Below are positions 33,259 to 40,701 of a DNA stretch of 55,484 nucleotides, piece after piece (the first letter of the stretch is position 1; each line of letters opens with the position of its first letter). The translations under genes and the position numbers were made by a program. Origin of the DNA: Shimia abyssi (lineage in GTDB: Bacteria > Pseudomonadota > Alphaproteobacteria > Rhodobacterales > Rhodobacteraceae); the NCBI RefSeq assembly GCF_003014475.1, contig NZ_PYGJ01000023.1, positions 1-55,484 of the forward strand. The letters run 5' to 3'. The notes under the pieces were generated by a model. It ran no database searches. It had not been told where the DNA came from and saw only the letters and a list, made by a program, of their open reading frames with translations.

Positions 33259-34837
33259 AGTCATCTCCATTCACTTTCTTGGTCATGTCAGGCATTGGGG
33301 CGACAGGCTCTTTCGAGGTGTCCGGGTCCGGATCCGTTAGTGAGTCCGTGGGGGCCTCGCCCGACCGCGTGTCAAACTCGATGGCCATCTGCGCCTTCAG
33401 TTCGTCTGCCGCTTCCGGGGGCAGGGCGTCGAGGATCGCTGTGATGCCGTCCTCGACATTCTCTCCGATCGGCACCGGCACATAGACATAGCGCAGGACA
33501 GGCACTTCGACCTCGTAGGGAACCTCGACCTCTTTCTCGACGATTTTCTCGACCTCGATCTCTTGGACGCGAACAACCGGTCGGACACCGCGCACCTTGA
33601 ACCACTGCGAGTACATCGCGACGCTTGATCCGGTTAGGGCGGCCACAATACCAAGAAGAGCGCCAAAGACCGCGCCAACCTGTTTGGCCTGGTTGTCTTG
33701 GACATCCGCGGGTTCGACCCCGAATACGAAAGAGGCCCAACGGTGCATCTGAGAGAGCTCGGCAGCATGTGCCACAGCGCCTACTGCTTTGATCGCTTCG
33801 GCCTCGAGCGCTTCGATTTGGCGGGCACGGTCTGCCTTGTCTGATTGAATTGTCAGCAAAGTTGCCGTTCGCTGGTCTGCGCGTGCCGAGTTTTCCCGTT
33901 CGAAAGCGGCCAGGGCTTTGGCCGCTTCATCGCGTTCGGTTTGTTTCTGTGCGACATTGGCCAGCGCTTCTGGGGAAGGCTGCGTGATGGACTTTTCGAT
34001 TTCAGCGTTAAGCTTCATGATTTCAGTTTCGAACTGTGCACGTGCCTCCAAAATAACATTCTGTTTGGCCGGCATGCCACGCATCCGGTTGTTGAGCTGG
34101 TCGCGCATACGATTGTCGATGCCGTCCCCGTTCAGGCGGGTCATGATCCATTCTTGTTCCGACTGCCACGCAGCGCCTGCTTCGGCTCCTGCCTTGTCTT
34201 GTTGCTCGGTCAGGCTGGTCAGCTGCGCTTTGAGCTCGCGCGTTTCCGGGCTTTCGAGGTTTTCCCGCGCCGTTTGCAGCGCCTTTTCACGGATTGCCAG
34301 AGATTGTTCCAGCTGGGCCATGCGTTCTGCATCGACCTGAGCGATGTCTTCTCCCTTTAGATCATCTGCGCCCGAGTGCTTTAGCTGTTCGATTTCACCA
34401 CGAAGCGACTGTACCTCTTCGCGTGCTTTGCCGACGGGTTGGGTTGTGACGTGAACATAGCGCTCGATCCCGTTAAACACGGTTTCAAAGGAAATGAGAG
34501 AGGCGACAAAAAGGCCGACAAGGGCCAGGTATCGTGCAACGCCGCGTGCATGGAAAACCACTGTTGCGGCTGGAATTTTGGCCAGTTCGACAGCCGCTAG
34601 CACCACAAAAACCCCGAACACTGGAATTGCTTGCAGCCAGCCCGAACCGGCAGGAGCACTGAAGGCTTGGGCAAAAGCAACACCAAGGCCTGCGGCGACA
34701 AGAACGCCCTCGATTGCCCAGGCGAGAAAGAACAGTTTGCGTGACCACTTTTGATTTTCCGGGCGCAGCTGGTCGTCCTGAACATCGGAAGCAGCAGCCG
34801 TGTCGCCGATTTGCGATTCAATGACTTCGGTTTTCAT
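33242..34837 (-). CDS. Multi-TM protein with central coiled coil
   Basis: 531 residues. Three hydrophobic segments lie near 36-60 (LFFLAWAIEGVLVAAGLGVA), 70-85 and 100-120, and a fourth near 405-425 (QVGAVFGALLGIVAALTGSS). Between them, residues 135-390 are charged, heptad-like coiled coil. The tail includes a run of EVEKIVEKEVEVPYEVEVP, a low-complexity acidic/basic repeat, and an acidic end. Layout (TM-coil-TM-tail) resembles membrane scaffold or sensor proteins. No family recognised. It is first in a two-gene unit with the membrane-anchored protease. Confidence 0.7.
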   Translation of the reverse strand: MKTEVIESQIGDTAAASDVQDDQLRPENQKWSRKLFFLAWAIEGVLVAAGLGVAFAQAFSAPAGSGWLQAIPVFGVFVVLAAVELAKIPAATVVFHARGVARYLALVGLFVASLISFETVFNGIERYVHVTTQPVGKAREEVQSLRGEIEQLKHSGADDLKGEDIAQVDAERMAQLEQSLAIREKALQTARENLESPETRELKAQLTSLTEQQDKAGAEAGAAWQSEQEWIMTRLNGDGIDNRMRDQLNNRMRGMPAKQNVILEARAQFETEIMKLNAEIEKSITQPSPEALANVAQKQTERDEAAKALAAFERENSARADQRTATLLTIQSDKADRARQIEALEAEAIKAVGAVAHAAELSQMHRWASFVFGVEPADVQDNQAKQVGAVFGALLGIVAALTGSSVAMYSQWFKVRGVRPVVRVQEIEVEKIVEKEVEVPYEVEVPVLRYVYVPVPIGENVEDGITAILDALPPEAADELKAQMAIEFDTRSGEAPTDSLTDPDPDTSKEPVAPMPDMTKKVNGDDYARAA

Positions 34838-35234
34838 AGCAGCCTCGTTTCTTTGTTCAGCGCAGCTTCAGGTCCCCTTGAGGCGGCGCTTTCTTTACCA
34901 ATTGTTAACTATTTGCAGGGGGTGACAAAAATAGTCATTGTCATTCTAAGTTATTGATAGGGAGGATTAATTCGTCTATGAACTCGCAATCCAGGAACTG
35001 TGTGGCCCTCGTAATTGAATTGAATTTGAAGAATTATTCACGCCCTTCCAAATAAGCAGATGGGGAGATGCAGGCATCATTTCTTGTCTATTTTGGACAG
35101 GGTTTTGTGAGTTTTTGACTCTCTGCCGTGCATGGAAAATGGGCGGGACCCAAGCGACAAGTGACGCCTTGCATCAGGTTCGGGAATTTCCTTCAATGCG
35201 TTAGGCCGTGGTGCTGGTGAAGTGGGAGGATTTG
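34838..35234. other. Divergent intergenic region
   Basis: About 400 bp between the minus-strand TM/coil gene and the plus-strand AraC-type regulator, AT-richer than its surroundings. A 25-codon frame at 34978-35055 has GGGAGGA about 12 bases before its ATG, but its peptide resembles nothing known, so I do not call it. Otherwise no promoter or repeat stands out. Confidence 0.45.
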
Positions 35235-36221
35235 ATGCAGGTTGATGGTTCCAGAGTCCAATATCTCATGGAGGTGTTGCAAAGGAGGTCAGGTAACAAG
35301 GCAGCCGCGAAAATCCTCAAAAACGTCGGGATAAAGGATCTCGAAGAACCAATCGACGTTCTCGCAGAAGCCGAATTTGTAAGGCTCGCGTGTCAGGAAC
35401 TGGATGACCTGCTGTTTGCAGTAAAGGCTGGGTTGGATTATAGATATTCGACAACCTTGGTCGGATATGTCGCCCGATACTCCAGAACAGTGGAAGCGGC
35501 GATCAGAAACTCTCAGAAGATAAGCGCAACTGTATATCCGGCTTATCGACTAGTACTGCAGGTCTCTAGCAATTACGCTTCTCTAGAGTTGGAAGCTGTT
35601 GATGAACGGTTGAGTAAGTATCATCGCCATCGGGACCTTTTGATTTTTGGTGTGCTTGCTCTGTTGCGAAGCATCACAAATACGCAATTTTACCCAATTG
35701 AGCTTAGGCTGACCCATCCAGGCGGTGACTTCGCTTCGGAAATCGAAAAGATTGCCGGCTTCCCGGTGGTTTTCAGCGCCGAGAAGCTCGAGATGCTTCT
35801 GCCGCTTTCAGTGTTGGACATCCCCATCCCAACTTACGAACCAAAGCTGCGTGACTATCTTATTGCATATGGAGAGCGCCTGCTGGTCGATAACCCTAAT
35901 CAGGCACCCAGCCTTAGGGCGCGCATCGAAGGTGTGCTGACCAATGGTTTACCCAATCGCTTGCTTCCAGCAAAAGAAGTCGCCGCGACTCTGGGTATGA
36001 GTGGCCGAACGATGGCGCGCAGACTTGAGGGAGAGGGGCTGAAGTTCAGAACAATCGTTGACGATCTGCGATTGGATTTATCCAAGACCTATCTGAGGGA
36101 CGGTATCAGCGTTACAGAAGTGGCCTTTCTTCTCGACTACTCAGACACCGCCGCGTTTTCTACGGCCTTCAAGCGTTGGACCGAACTCTCGCCGAGGCAG
36201 TTTGTGCAAAAGGCCTCATAG
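35235..36221 (+). CDS. AraC-family transcriptional regulator (arabinose-binding-like N-terminus)
   Basis: 328 residues from the ATG at 35235, with GGGAGGA directly upstream; the GTG at 35208 is less likely. Residues 20-200 match the Arabinose_bd-type (OruR/ArgR-like) sensor region: HPGGDFASEIEKIAGFPVVF and LSVLDIPIPTYEP are characteristic. Residues 235-325 are the AraC double helix-turn-helix: GMSGRTMARRLEGEGLKF..., VTEVAFLLDYSDTAAFSTAF and ELSPRQF. Its targets are not evident. It is not adjacent to an operon it would obviously control. Confidence 0.85.
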   Translation: MQVDGSRVQYLMEVLQRRSGNKAAAKILKNVGIKDLEEPIDVLAEAEFVRLACQELDDLLFAVKAGLDYRYSTTLVGYVARYSRTVEAAIRNSQKISATVYPAYRLVLQVSSNYASLELEAVDERLSKYHRHRDLLIFGVLALLRSITNTQFYPIELRLTHPGGDFASEIEKIAGFPVVFSAEKLEMLLPLSVLDIPIPTYEPKLRDYLIAYGERLLVDNPNQAPSLRARIEGVLTNGLPNRLLPAKEVAATLGMSGRTMARRLEGEGLKFRTIVDDLRLDLSKTYLRDGISVTEVAFLLDYSDTAAFSTAFKRWTELSPRQFVQKAS

Positions 36222-36259
36222 CCTAAGTGATCATTCTAGTTTCAGGGTCTGTAGTAAAA

Positions 36260-36284
36260 CCCAGCGATCAGCCGGATCGCTGGG
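36260..36284. terminator. Convergent (bidirectional) terminator
   Basis: CCCAGCGATC (36260-36269) and GATCGCTGGG (36275-36284) make a perfect 10-bp stem with a 5-nt loop. TTTTAC follows on the minus strand, so it best serves the small secreted protein gene, and it also closes the AraC gene on the plus strand. Confidence 0.7.
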
Positions 36285-36294
36285 GGCAAAGAGT

Positions 36295-36585
36295 CTAATT
36301 GCAATACGTTTTACCGGTCACAGTGTTGTAGTGGCACGTGTTTGTTGTGGCGTGTACCCCGGCACCGGACACACGAGATGTGGTCGAGTAGGTATTGCCC
36401 GTGTGGTTGGTGGTGACGCTAGAGCGTACTCCTGAAAGCGAACCGTAACCGTTACAAGTCACATTGGTACCAACTGTTGTGCACCTCACACCTCCATTTT
36501 GGTCGCCATAGCTGACGGAGTCCGCAAAGGCCGGAGATGTCACGGCCACCACAATGGCCGCGCAAACAAAGCCGACCCGCATCAT
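36295..36585 (-). CDS. Small secreted Ser/Thr-rich protein
   Basis: 96 residues. MMRVGFVCAAIVVAVTSPAFA is a clear signal peptide. The mature part is about 75 residues of short beta-like repeats rich in Thr, Ser, Asn, Gly and four Cys (RCTTVG.NVTCNGYG..., TNTCHYN.....YCN), likely two disulphides. No family recognised, though secreted proteins of this size with this composition are common in proteobacteria. It ends at a strong hairpin and starts head-to-head with the frame at 36554, overlapping it by 32 bp. Confidence 0.6.
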   Translation of the reverse strand: MMRVGFVCAAIVVAVTSPAFADSVSYGDQNGGVRCTTVGTNVTCNGYGSLSGVRSSVTTNHTGNTYSTTSRVSGAGVHATTNTCHYNTVTGKTYCN

Positions 36586-36955
36586 TTGGAGCGGGTGCCA
36601 GGCGATGGGTCTGGGCGCAGGCGGTCTTATGCGCCAGACAATCGAAACGGACCCCTACAAGCACGAGGATTGGGACACTCGCTTGAGCCAAAAGTTTTTC
36701 GTCTCGCATTTGCATGCCAAGGATTGGCTATCGCTGACAGGAGAACCTGCGCCAAACGTCCCCCCGACAGCGCAAGAGTATTCGGCAGCGGAATTGCCGT
36801 GGTTCGAATGGTATGGCGCCGACCAGCCGCCGTTACCCGGAGGCAAGGCGTTGGCAGGGCTCAGGTCTGTTGGCACGTTGCACAAGGACAAAACCGGCGC
36901 TGAACTGCCGCATTCCCAGGATGTTGAGATGGTGAAACCCATCTTCTTGGATTAA
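36554..36955 (+). CDS. Conserved hypothetical protein, possibly a fragment
   Basis: 133 residues if the first ATG is used. MGLGAGGLMRQ at 36605 with GGAG upstream is an alternative start that would remove the clash with the divergent gene. Visible segments are TRIIWSGCQAMGLGAGGLM, KFFVSHLHAKDWLSLTGEP, and WFEWYGADQPPLPGGKALAG followed by a Lys-rich, soluble tail. I have a vague memory of this as a conserved bacterial domain but cannot name it. Low hydrophobicity, no TM. It may be the C-terminal piece of a longer protein brought in with nearby recombinase scars. Confidence 0.45.
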   Translation: MAAQTKPTRIIWSGCQAMGLGAGGLMRQTIETDPYKHEDWDTRLSQKFFVSHLHAKDWLSLTGEPAPNVPPTAQEYSAAELPWFEWYGADQPPLPGGKALAGLRSVGTLHKDKTGAELPHSQDVEMVKPIFLD

Positions 36956-37182
36956 AGTGAACTTGTTGCAAACGCTCATACTGGTTGGTGAGCAATGGTT
37001 TGAGCGATACCTGAACAGCAGCTAATGGGTGCCAACAGTCTGTTATTACGCAAAGGCCGCAGTTCAGGGACTGCCTTGAGCAGTGTTTGGAATTTCATAA
37101 CCAATCATATACAGTCGGACATCGTAGTTTGTATACGGAAGCTAAAATGGAAATATGTTCAAAGTGGTCTCCAACAGTTGGG

Positions 37183-37488
37183 CTACATGCCAGAGGAGGT
37201 TAGGTGAAGTAAGTATCGTTGGTATCGCCCTCCCGCAACCATCGTTACAGAACGGCCTTGAGATACACTCTCAGAGGCCGTTTTTGTTTGCACCAACGAC
37301 AACAAGCCAGCGAGTTCGCCAACCAATTCAATGGACAGCTTGCCCCCGTCTGGGATCAGCCGAATCTCCGACAAGAGACTCCGAATGATCGTGGTAGCCT
37401 CGGGCTTGGTGGCCGCGTCGTTCAGGGCGTAAGAGAGATCGGCGAAAAGCCCCGTGGGACTGGAGGCAATGCTGGCACCTGATCGCAT
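37183..37488 (-). pseudogene. C-terminal remnant of a serine recombinase
   Basis: The minus frame contains ATTIIRSLLSEIRLIPDGGK and LSIELVGELAGLLSLVQ, the usual C-terminal tail of large serine recombinases in Alphaproteobacteria (..IRSLIDEI.LTP..G.L.IEL.GELA.IL.L). The catalytic resolvase domain and recombinase domain are missing, because the next gene upstream on this strand ends only 22 bp away. It marks an old junction at the edge of the catabolic cluster. Confidence 0.6.
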
Positions 37489-37509
37489 GTACGAGAGTGC
37501 TTTCGTTTT

Positions 37510-38388
37510 CTAGGGATCCGCGAAACCATAGAATTTGGAGGCAGTTTTCCCAAATACGGCCTCGCGAGCTGTAGCAGGAACGAGTGAAGTGATTGAATCG
37601 ATCAAGGTGGCGTAGTCCGAGTACAAACTATCGACCGGGAAATTTGATCCAAACATGCATCGCTCGGGCCCGAATTGGTCAAGGCACGCCTCGACAATCG
37701 GGCGGATGCTTTCTGTGCTCCAATTATGGTCAAACATCCCAAGGCCTGACAACTTGCAAACCACATTTGGCTGCGCTGACAGGTGCCTCAGCGCATTTTT
37801 CCATTGCCTCAAGCCGTGCTTGCTTCTGTTATGTGGGCTACCAGCATGGCATAGAGCGACATGGGTGTCCGGTGCTTGTGCGAGAATGGCCGCAGTCTTT
37901 TCCATCAACTCTGGTATCAATTGCAAATCAAACGACAGCCCGCGAGTACCTGCCATCTGTAAACCGCGCACAAAGGCTGGGTTGTCGAGCAACGCGTTGG
38001 TGCCGGTCACATCATCCTCGTCCGGCGCGCGGCCAACGATCTGCCGAACGCCCCGCACAGTGGGCATTGACGAAAATGCCGCCAACTGCGCTTCGAGATC
38101 AGCCGCAGCTAAATCGCAGAAAACAACCTGCTTTATTGGCCAGTCTGGATTTGCATCTGCCACGGATTGAACCCACGTAGCTTCAGTCAGCCCATCTTCC
38201 GCTCCGACTTGAATGTGTACGGAACCGGATATCCCTGCCGCTTCTGCATCGCGGCGAAACTCTTTAATCAAGTAGTCGCGCTGGATCGGGGTAGGATCGC
38301 CGAAGAACCGGATTTGCCCCTTGGCCATCAACCAAGGGTAATTCACCGACTTCAAGTCCCAAAGATGGTGATGTGCATCAATTTTCAT
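37510..38388 (-). CDS. Amidohydrolase-superfamily lactonase-like enzyme (COG3618)
   Basis: 292 residues. MKIDAHHHLWD (H-x-H-like N-terminal motif), VHIQVGAEDGLTEATWVQS, CHAGSP near 193 and MFGSNFPVDS near 252 are the landmarks of the family that contains L-fuconolactonase, rhamnonolactonase and 2-pyrone-4,6-dicarboxylate lactonase. These enzymes open sugar acid lactones or pseudo-lactones. The substrate is unknown here. It overlaps the upstream NTF2-like gene by 11 bp in the same unit, so it belongs to the LacI-controlled regulon. Confidence 0.8.
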   Translation of the reverse strand: MKIDAHHHLWDLKSVNYPWLMAKGQIRFFGDPTPIQRDYLIKEFRRDAEAAGISGSVHIQVGAEDGLTEATWVQSVADANPDWPIKQVVFCDLAAADLEAQLAAFSSMPTVRGVRQIVGRAPDEDDVTGTNALLDNPAFVRGLQMAGTRGLSFDLQLIPELMEKTAAILAQAPDTHVALCHAGSPHNRSKHGLRQWKNALRHLSAQPNVVCKLSGLGMFDHNWSTESIRPIVEACLDQFGPERCMFGSNFPVDSLYSDYATLIDSITSLVPATAREAVFGKTASKFYGFADP

Positions 38389-39388
38389 GACCTGTAATCC
38401 CTGTTGTTCGCGCTAAAACATCCACGCCTTGCTGCTTCCAGAAGTGCAGTAAGTCGATAAAAATCCAGTTTTCTGCTAACTTGTCTCCGTCGCGCCGGTA
38501 AATGTCGATTACCCTAAACTCCCCAGCTTTGTCCGTGGCGGGCATTCCCATAAATCCCCCGGAAGGCACGGCAGTGAAGTTTGGCCATCCAAAAAAGCCG
38601 CCATAATGTCCCTCAGCCATGCGGCAGATGTGGTTTGTTTTTGAGCGTTCGGTGAACCCCGCGCGAAAGGGGCCAGAATGCTGTTTCGCATAGCGCTCGA
38701 TTGTATAGGTCGCGCCGATGCCACTTGGACCCCACCAAATCATGTCGTCATGCCATGTCCGGGCCAATTCTTCTTCGAGCGATAACCCACTGTCCCACTG
38801 CCCAAGATCAGTGATCATCGCTTCGATTGCAGACAGTGTTCTCTCTCCCTCAGCCTCAGGCTGCGGTTCAAACAATAAGCCGTCGTGTGTCATAGGCCCC
38901 GGTTGAACCAATTGCGCGGCAGTTTGTTCAGGAAAGGGGGTTAGACCCGCCTGCAGCATTAGATGGGGAATGTCGAAAAACATCGCAGTTTCGACAATCA
39001 TTTCGTCTTCAATACGATGAAACGCACAATAGCGTAGAAATGCCATTTTTTTGGTTGGCCGTATCCCCAGCCAAGGCCGATCAAACAAACCCATCAAATG
39101 CCCCATGGAGCAAACCCAAGTGCCGCCGGGTTCATCGAACCGGTTCTCAGCGGCAAAGAATACGTCCATACGGCGCTGCATCCGGGTAAGACACCGGCGC
39201 AGGGGGAGCCAGAAGTTTTCAACAACTTCAGCGGCCCCAATGATCTCATTGAAAGGGTGAAAGCCTCGCCACTTTAAGTCTGCCGAACAGTGGTTGTTCA
39301 TAACCATCGCTAACGATTCGGGAGATGCCGAATCAAGTTCTTCATAAAACTCACGCACGATCTGCTTGGCGGCCTGAGGCGTTGTCAT
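38378..39388 (-). CDS. Tandem NTF2/SnoaL-like protein (first gene of divergent unit)
   Basis: 336 residues with two NTF2-like (SnoaL polyketide-cyclase type) domains, about 1-150 and 190-336. Domain 1 has LRYCAFHRIEDEMIVETAMF; domain 2 has WHDDMIWWGPSGIG and then IFIDLLHFWKQQGVD. These are small cone-shaped folds that serve as cyclases, dehydratases, isomerases or binding proteins. Three related proteins sit in the opposite transcription unit, one of them with the matching motif WYGPAGIGTG. It begins about 70 bp from the LacI-type palindrome at 39456. Enzymatic role unknown. Confidence 0.75.
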   Translation of the reverse strand: MTTPQAAKQIVREFYEELDSASPESLAMVMNNHCSADLKWRGFHPFNEIIGAAEVVENFWLPLRRCLTRMQRRMDVFFAAENRFDEPGGTWVCSMGHLMGLFDRPWLGIRPTKKMAFLRYCAFHRIEDEMIVETAMFFDIPHLMLQAGLTPFPEQTAAQLVQPGPMTHDGLLFEPQPEAEGERTLSAIEAMITDLGQWDSGLSLEEELARTWHDDMIWWGPSGIGATYTIERYAKQHSGPFRAGFTERSKTNHICRMAEGHYGGFFGWPNFTAVPSGGFMGMPATDKAGEFRVIDIYRRDGDKLAENWIFIDLLHFWKQQGVDVLARTTGITGHEN

Positions 39389-39455
39389 CGGGAGATTCTC
39401 CTAATTTATTGGGCTTTTTCCGGTGATCTGAAGGTCATCGGGGCCAATTTCACAT

Positions 39456-39479
39456 ATTTTTGCATACGTATGCAAAAAT
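39456..39479. promoter_or_regulatory. LacI-type operator 1 (perfect 24-bp palindrome)
   Basis: A 24-bp perfect palindrome with core TGCATACGTATGCA, flanked by A/T runs. It sits between the divergent units, on the side of the minus-strand gene. LacI/GalR proteins bind palindromes of this size with a central CG. The LacI-family gene of the cluster (48002) is the obvious candidate to bind it. Confidence 0.75.
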
Positions 39480-39482
39480 GTC

Positions 39483-39512
39483 TTGCCAAAACTGCCCTCA
39501 CGTCACTACGTT
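39483..39512 (+). promoter_or_regulatory. Promoter of the transport/catabolic operon
   Basis: TTGCCA (39483-39488) and TACGTT (39507-39512) are separated by 18 bp. The second operator starts two bases later, so a bound repressor would cover the start of transcription. Assigned by eye. Confidence 0.4.
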
Positions 39513-39513
39513 T

Positions 39514-39531
39514 TTTGCAAACGTATGCAAA
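39514..39531. promoter_or_regulatory. LacI-type operator 2
   Basis: TTTGCAAACGTATGCAAA is the same motif as operator 1 with one mismatched pair. It follows the -10 of the plus-strand promoter. The two centres are 55 bp apart (39467.5 and 39522.5), about 5.2 helical turns, so the sites face nearly the same side and cooperative binding or looping is plausible. Confidence 0.7.
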
Positions 39532-39572
39532 CCGTGATTCCAAGCATGTGGAATTTGTCTTAGGGGGACATG

Positions 39573-40625
39573 ATGGCCGAAATCCAGCTACGCAATGTTG
39601 GCAAGCGATGGGGCAATTTCGTCGGTGTCGACAATTTTGACCTAACGATCGCGGATCGCGAGTTCCTTGTCCTTCTCGGGCCTTCCGGCTGTGGGAAAAC
39701 CACGACCATGCGCATGATTGCGGGGCTGGAGGATGCCTCTGATGGTGAAATTCTGATTGACGGCAAAGTGGTCAACGACCTTGAACCCAAGGACCGCGAT
39801 GTAGCGATGGTGTTCCAAAGCTACGCGCTCTATCCGAATATGAATGTCTACGAAAATATTCGTTTTCCGCTCAAGGTGCGCGGAATTGCCCCCGAGGAGC
39901 ATGACGAGCGAGTACGTCGGGCGTCTGCGATGGTGGAGCTTGATGAATTCCTTCACCGCAAGCCGGCAGAACTTTCAGGTGGTCAACGCCAACGAGTTGC
40001 TCTGGCCCGCGCCATTGTGCGCGAACCAAACGTATTCCTGATGGACGAGCCGCTGTCCAACCTTGATGCAAAATTGCGTGTCTCGACGCGGGCGCAAATA
40101 AAAAACCTGAGCCACGAATTGGCCGTCACGACGATTTACGTAACCCACGACCAAATCGAGGCTATGACGCTTGCAGACCGAGTGGTTGTTATGAAGCAAG
40201 GCATCGTGCAACAGGTCGGCAGCCCGACCGACATCTACGACATGCCGGCCAACACTTTCGTGGCAAGTTTTATCGGTTCTCCGGCGATGAATTTAATGGA
40301 AGGTGAGGTTCAAGGCGGTACGTTCCGCACCGAGCACGTCGAAATCCCCGGCCTATCTGCACCTGATGGGCCGATGACGCTTGGTTTCCGCGCCGAAGAC
40401 GCGGGCATATCTGAGGCGCGAACTGGTCAGATCACCGCACCCATTTACACACTCGAGCTGTTGGGAGATGCCACCATGATTTCGGTCCGCGTCAGCGGAG
40501 CATTGGTGTCTGTCAAGGCCGACAAGTCTTTCCGCGCTGAAATCGGAGACATGGTCTCCTTTTCGGTGCCAGTTGATATCTGCCACCTCTTTGAAGCTGA
40601 AAGTGGTGCGCGATTGGGAGGCTGA
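39573..40625 (+). CDS. ABC transporter ATP-binding protein (UgpC/MalK type)
   Basis: 350 residues from the second of two ATGs (39573), which is five bases after AGGGGG, better spaced than the first. Walker A GPSGCGKTT near 36, Q-loop VFQSYALYPNMNVYENI, signature LSGGQRQRVALAR near 133, Walker B VFLMDEPLSNLDAKLR, and H-loop YVTHDQIEAMTL. Residues 240-350 form the C-terminal OB-type TOBE domain typical of carbohydrate (CUT1-like) importers. It energises the permeases encoded downstream. First gene of the long plus-strand operon. Confidence 0.9.
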   Translation: MAEIQLRNVGKRWGNFVGVDNFDLTIADREFLVLLGPSGCGKTTTMRMIAGLEDASDGEILIDGKVVNDLEPKDRDVAMVFQSYALYPNMNVYENIRFPLKVRGIAPEEHDERVRRASAMVELDEFLHRKPAELSGGQRQRVALARAIVREPNVFLMDEPLSNLDAKLRVSTRAQIKNLSHELAVTTIYVTHDQIEAMTLADRVVVMKQGIVQQVGSPTDIYDMPANTFVASFIGSPAMNLMEGEVQGGTFRTEHVEIPGLSAPDGPMTLGFRAEDAGISEARTGQITAPIYTLELLGDATMISVRVSGALVSVKADKSFRAEIGDMVSFSVPVDICHLFEAESGARLGG

Positions 40626-40657
40626 TGCCTCAACAACAGCCCGGTAGGGCAAACGAA

Positions 40658-40682
40658 CGGTCCGAACGTGCACGGCGGACCG
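40658..40682 (+). promoter_or_regulatory. Inverted repeat ahead of the solute-binding protein gene
   Basis: CGGTCCG (40658-40664) and CGGACCG (40676-40682) form a stem with an 11-nt loop, 20 nt before the start codon of the binding protein. Such intercistronic hairpins often protect or separate the highly expressed binding-protein message. No T-run. Confidence 0.4.
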
Positions 40683-40701
40683 ACAACAGGGAGAAACGCG
40701 A

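Noticed and set aside
32080..33444. 454-codon open frame on the plus strand
   Set aside because: Antisense shadow of the ClpP-fold protease and the neighbouring TM/coil gene. Its composition is like a reversed coding sequence.
34978..35055. 25-codon frame with an upstream GGGAGGA
   Set aside because: The spacing is too long and the peptide has no features. It is too short to support.
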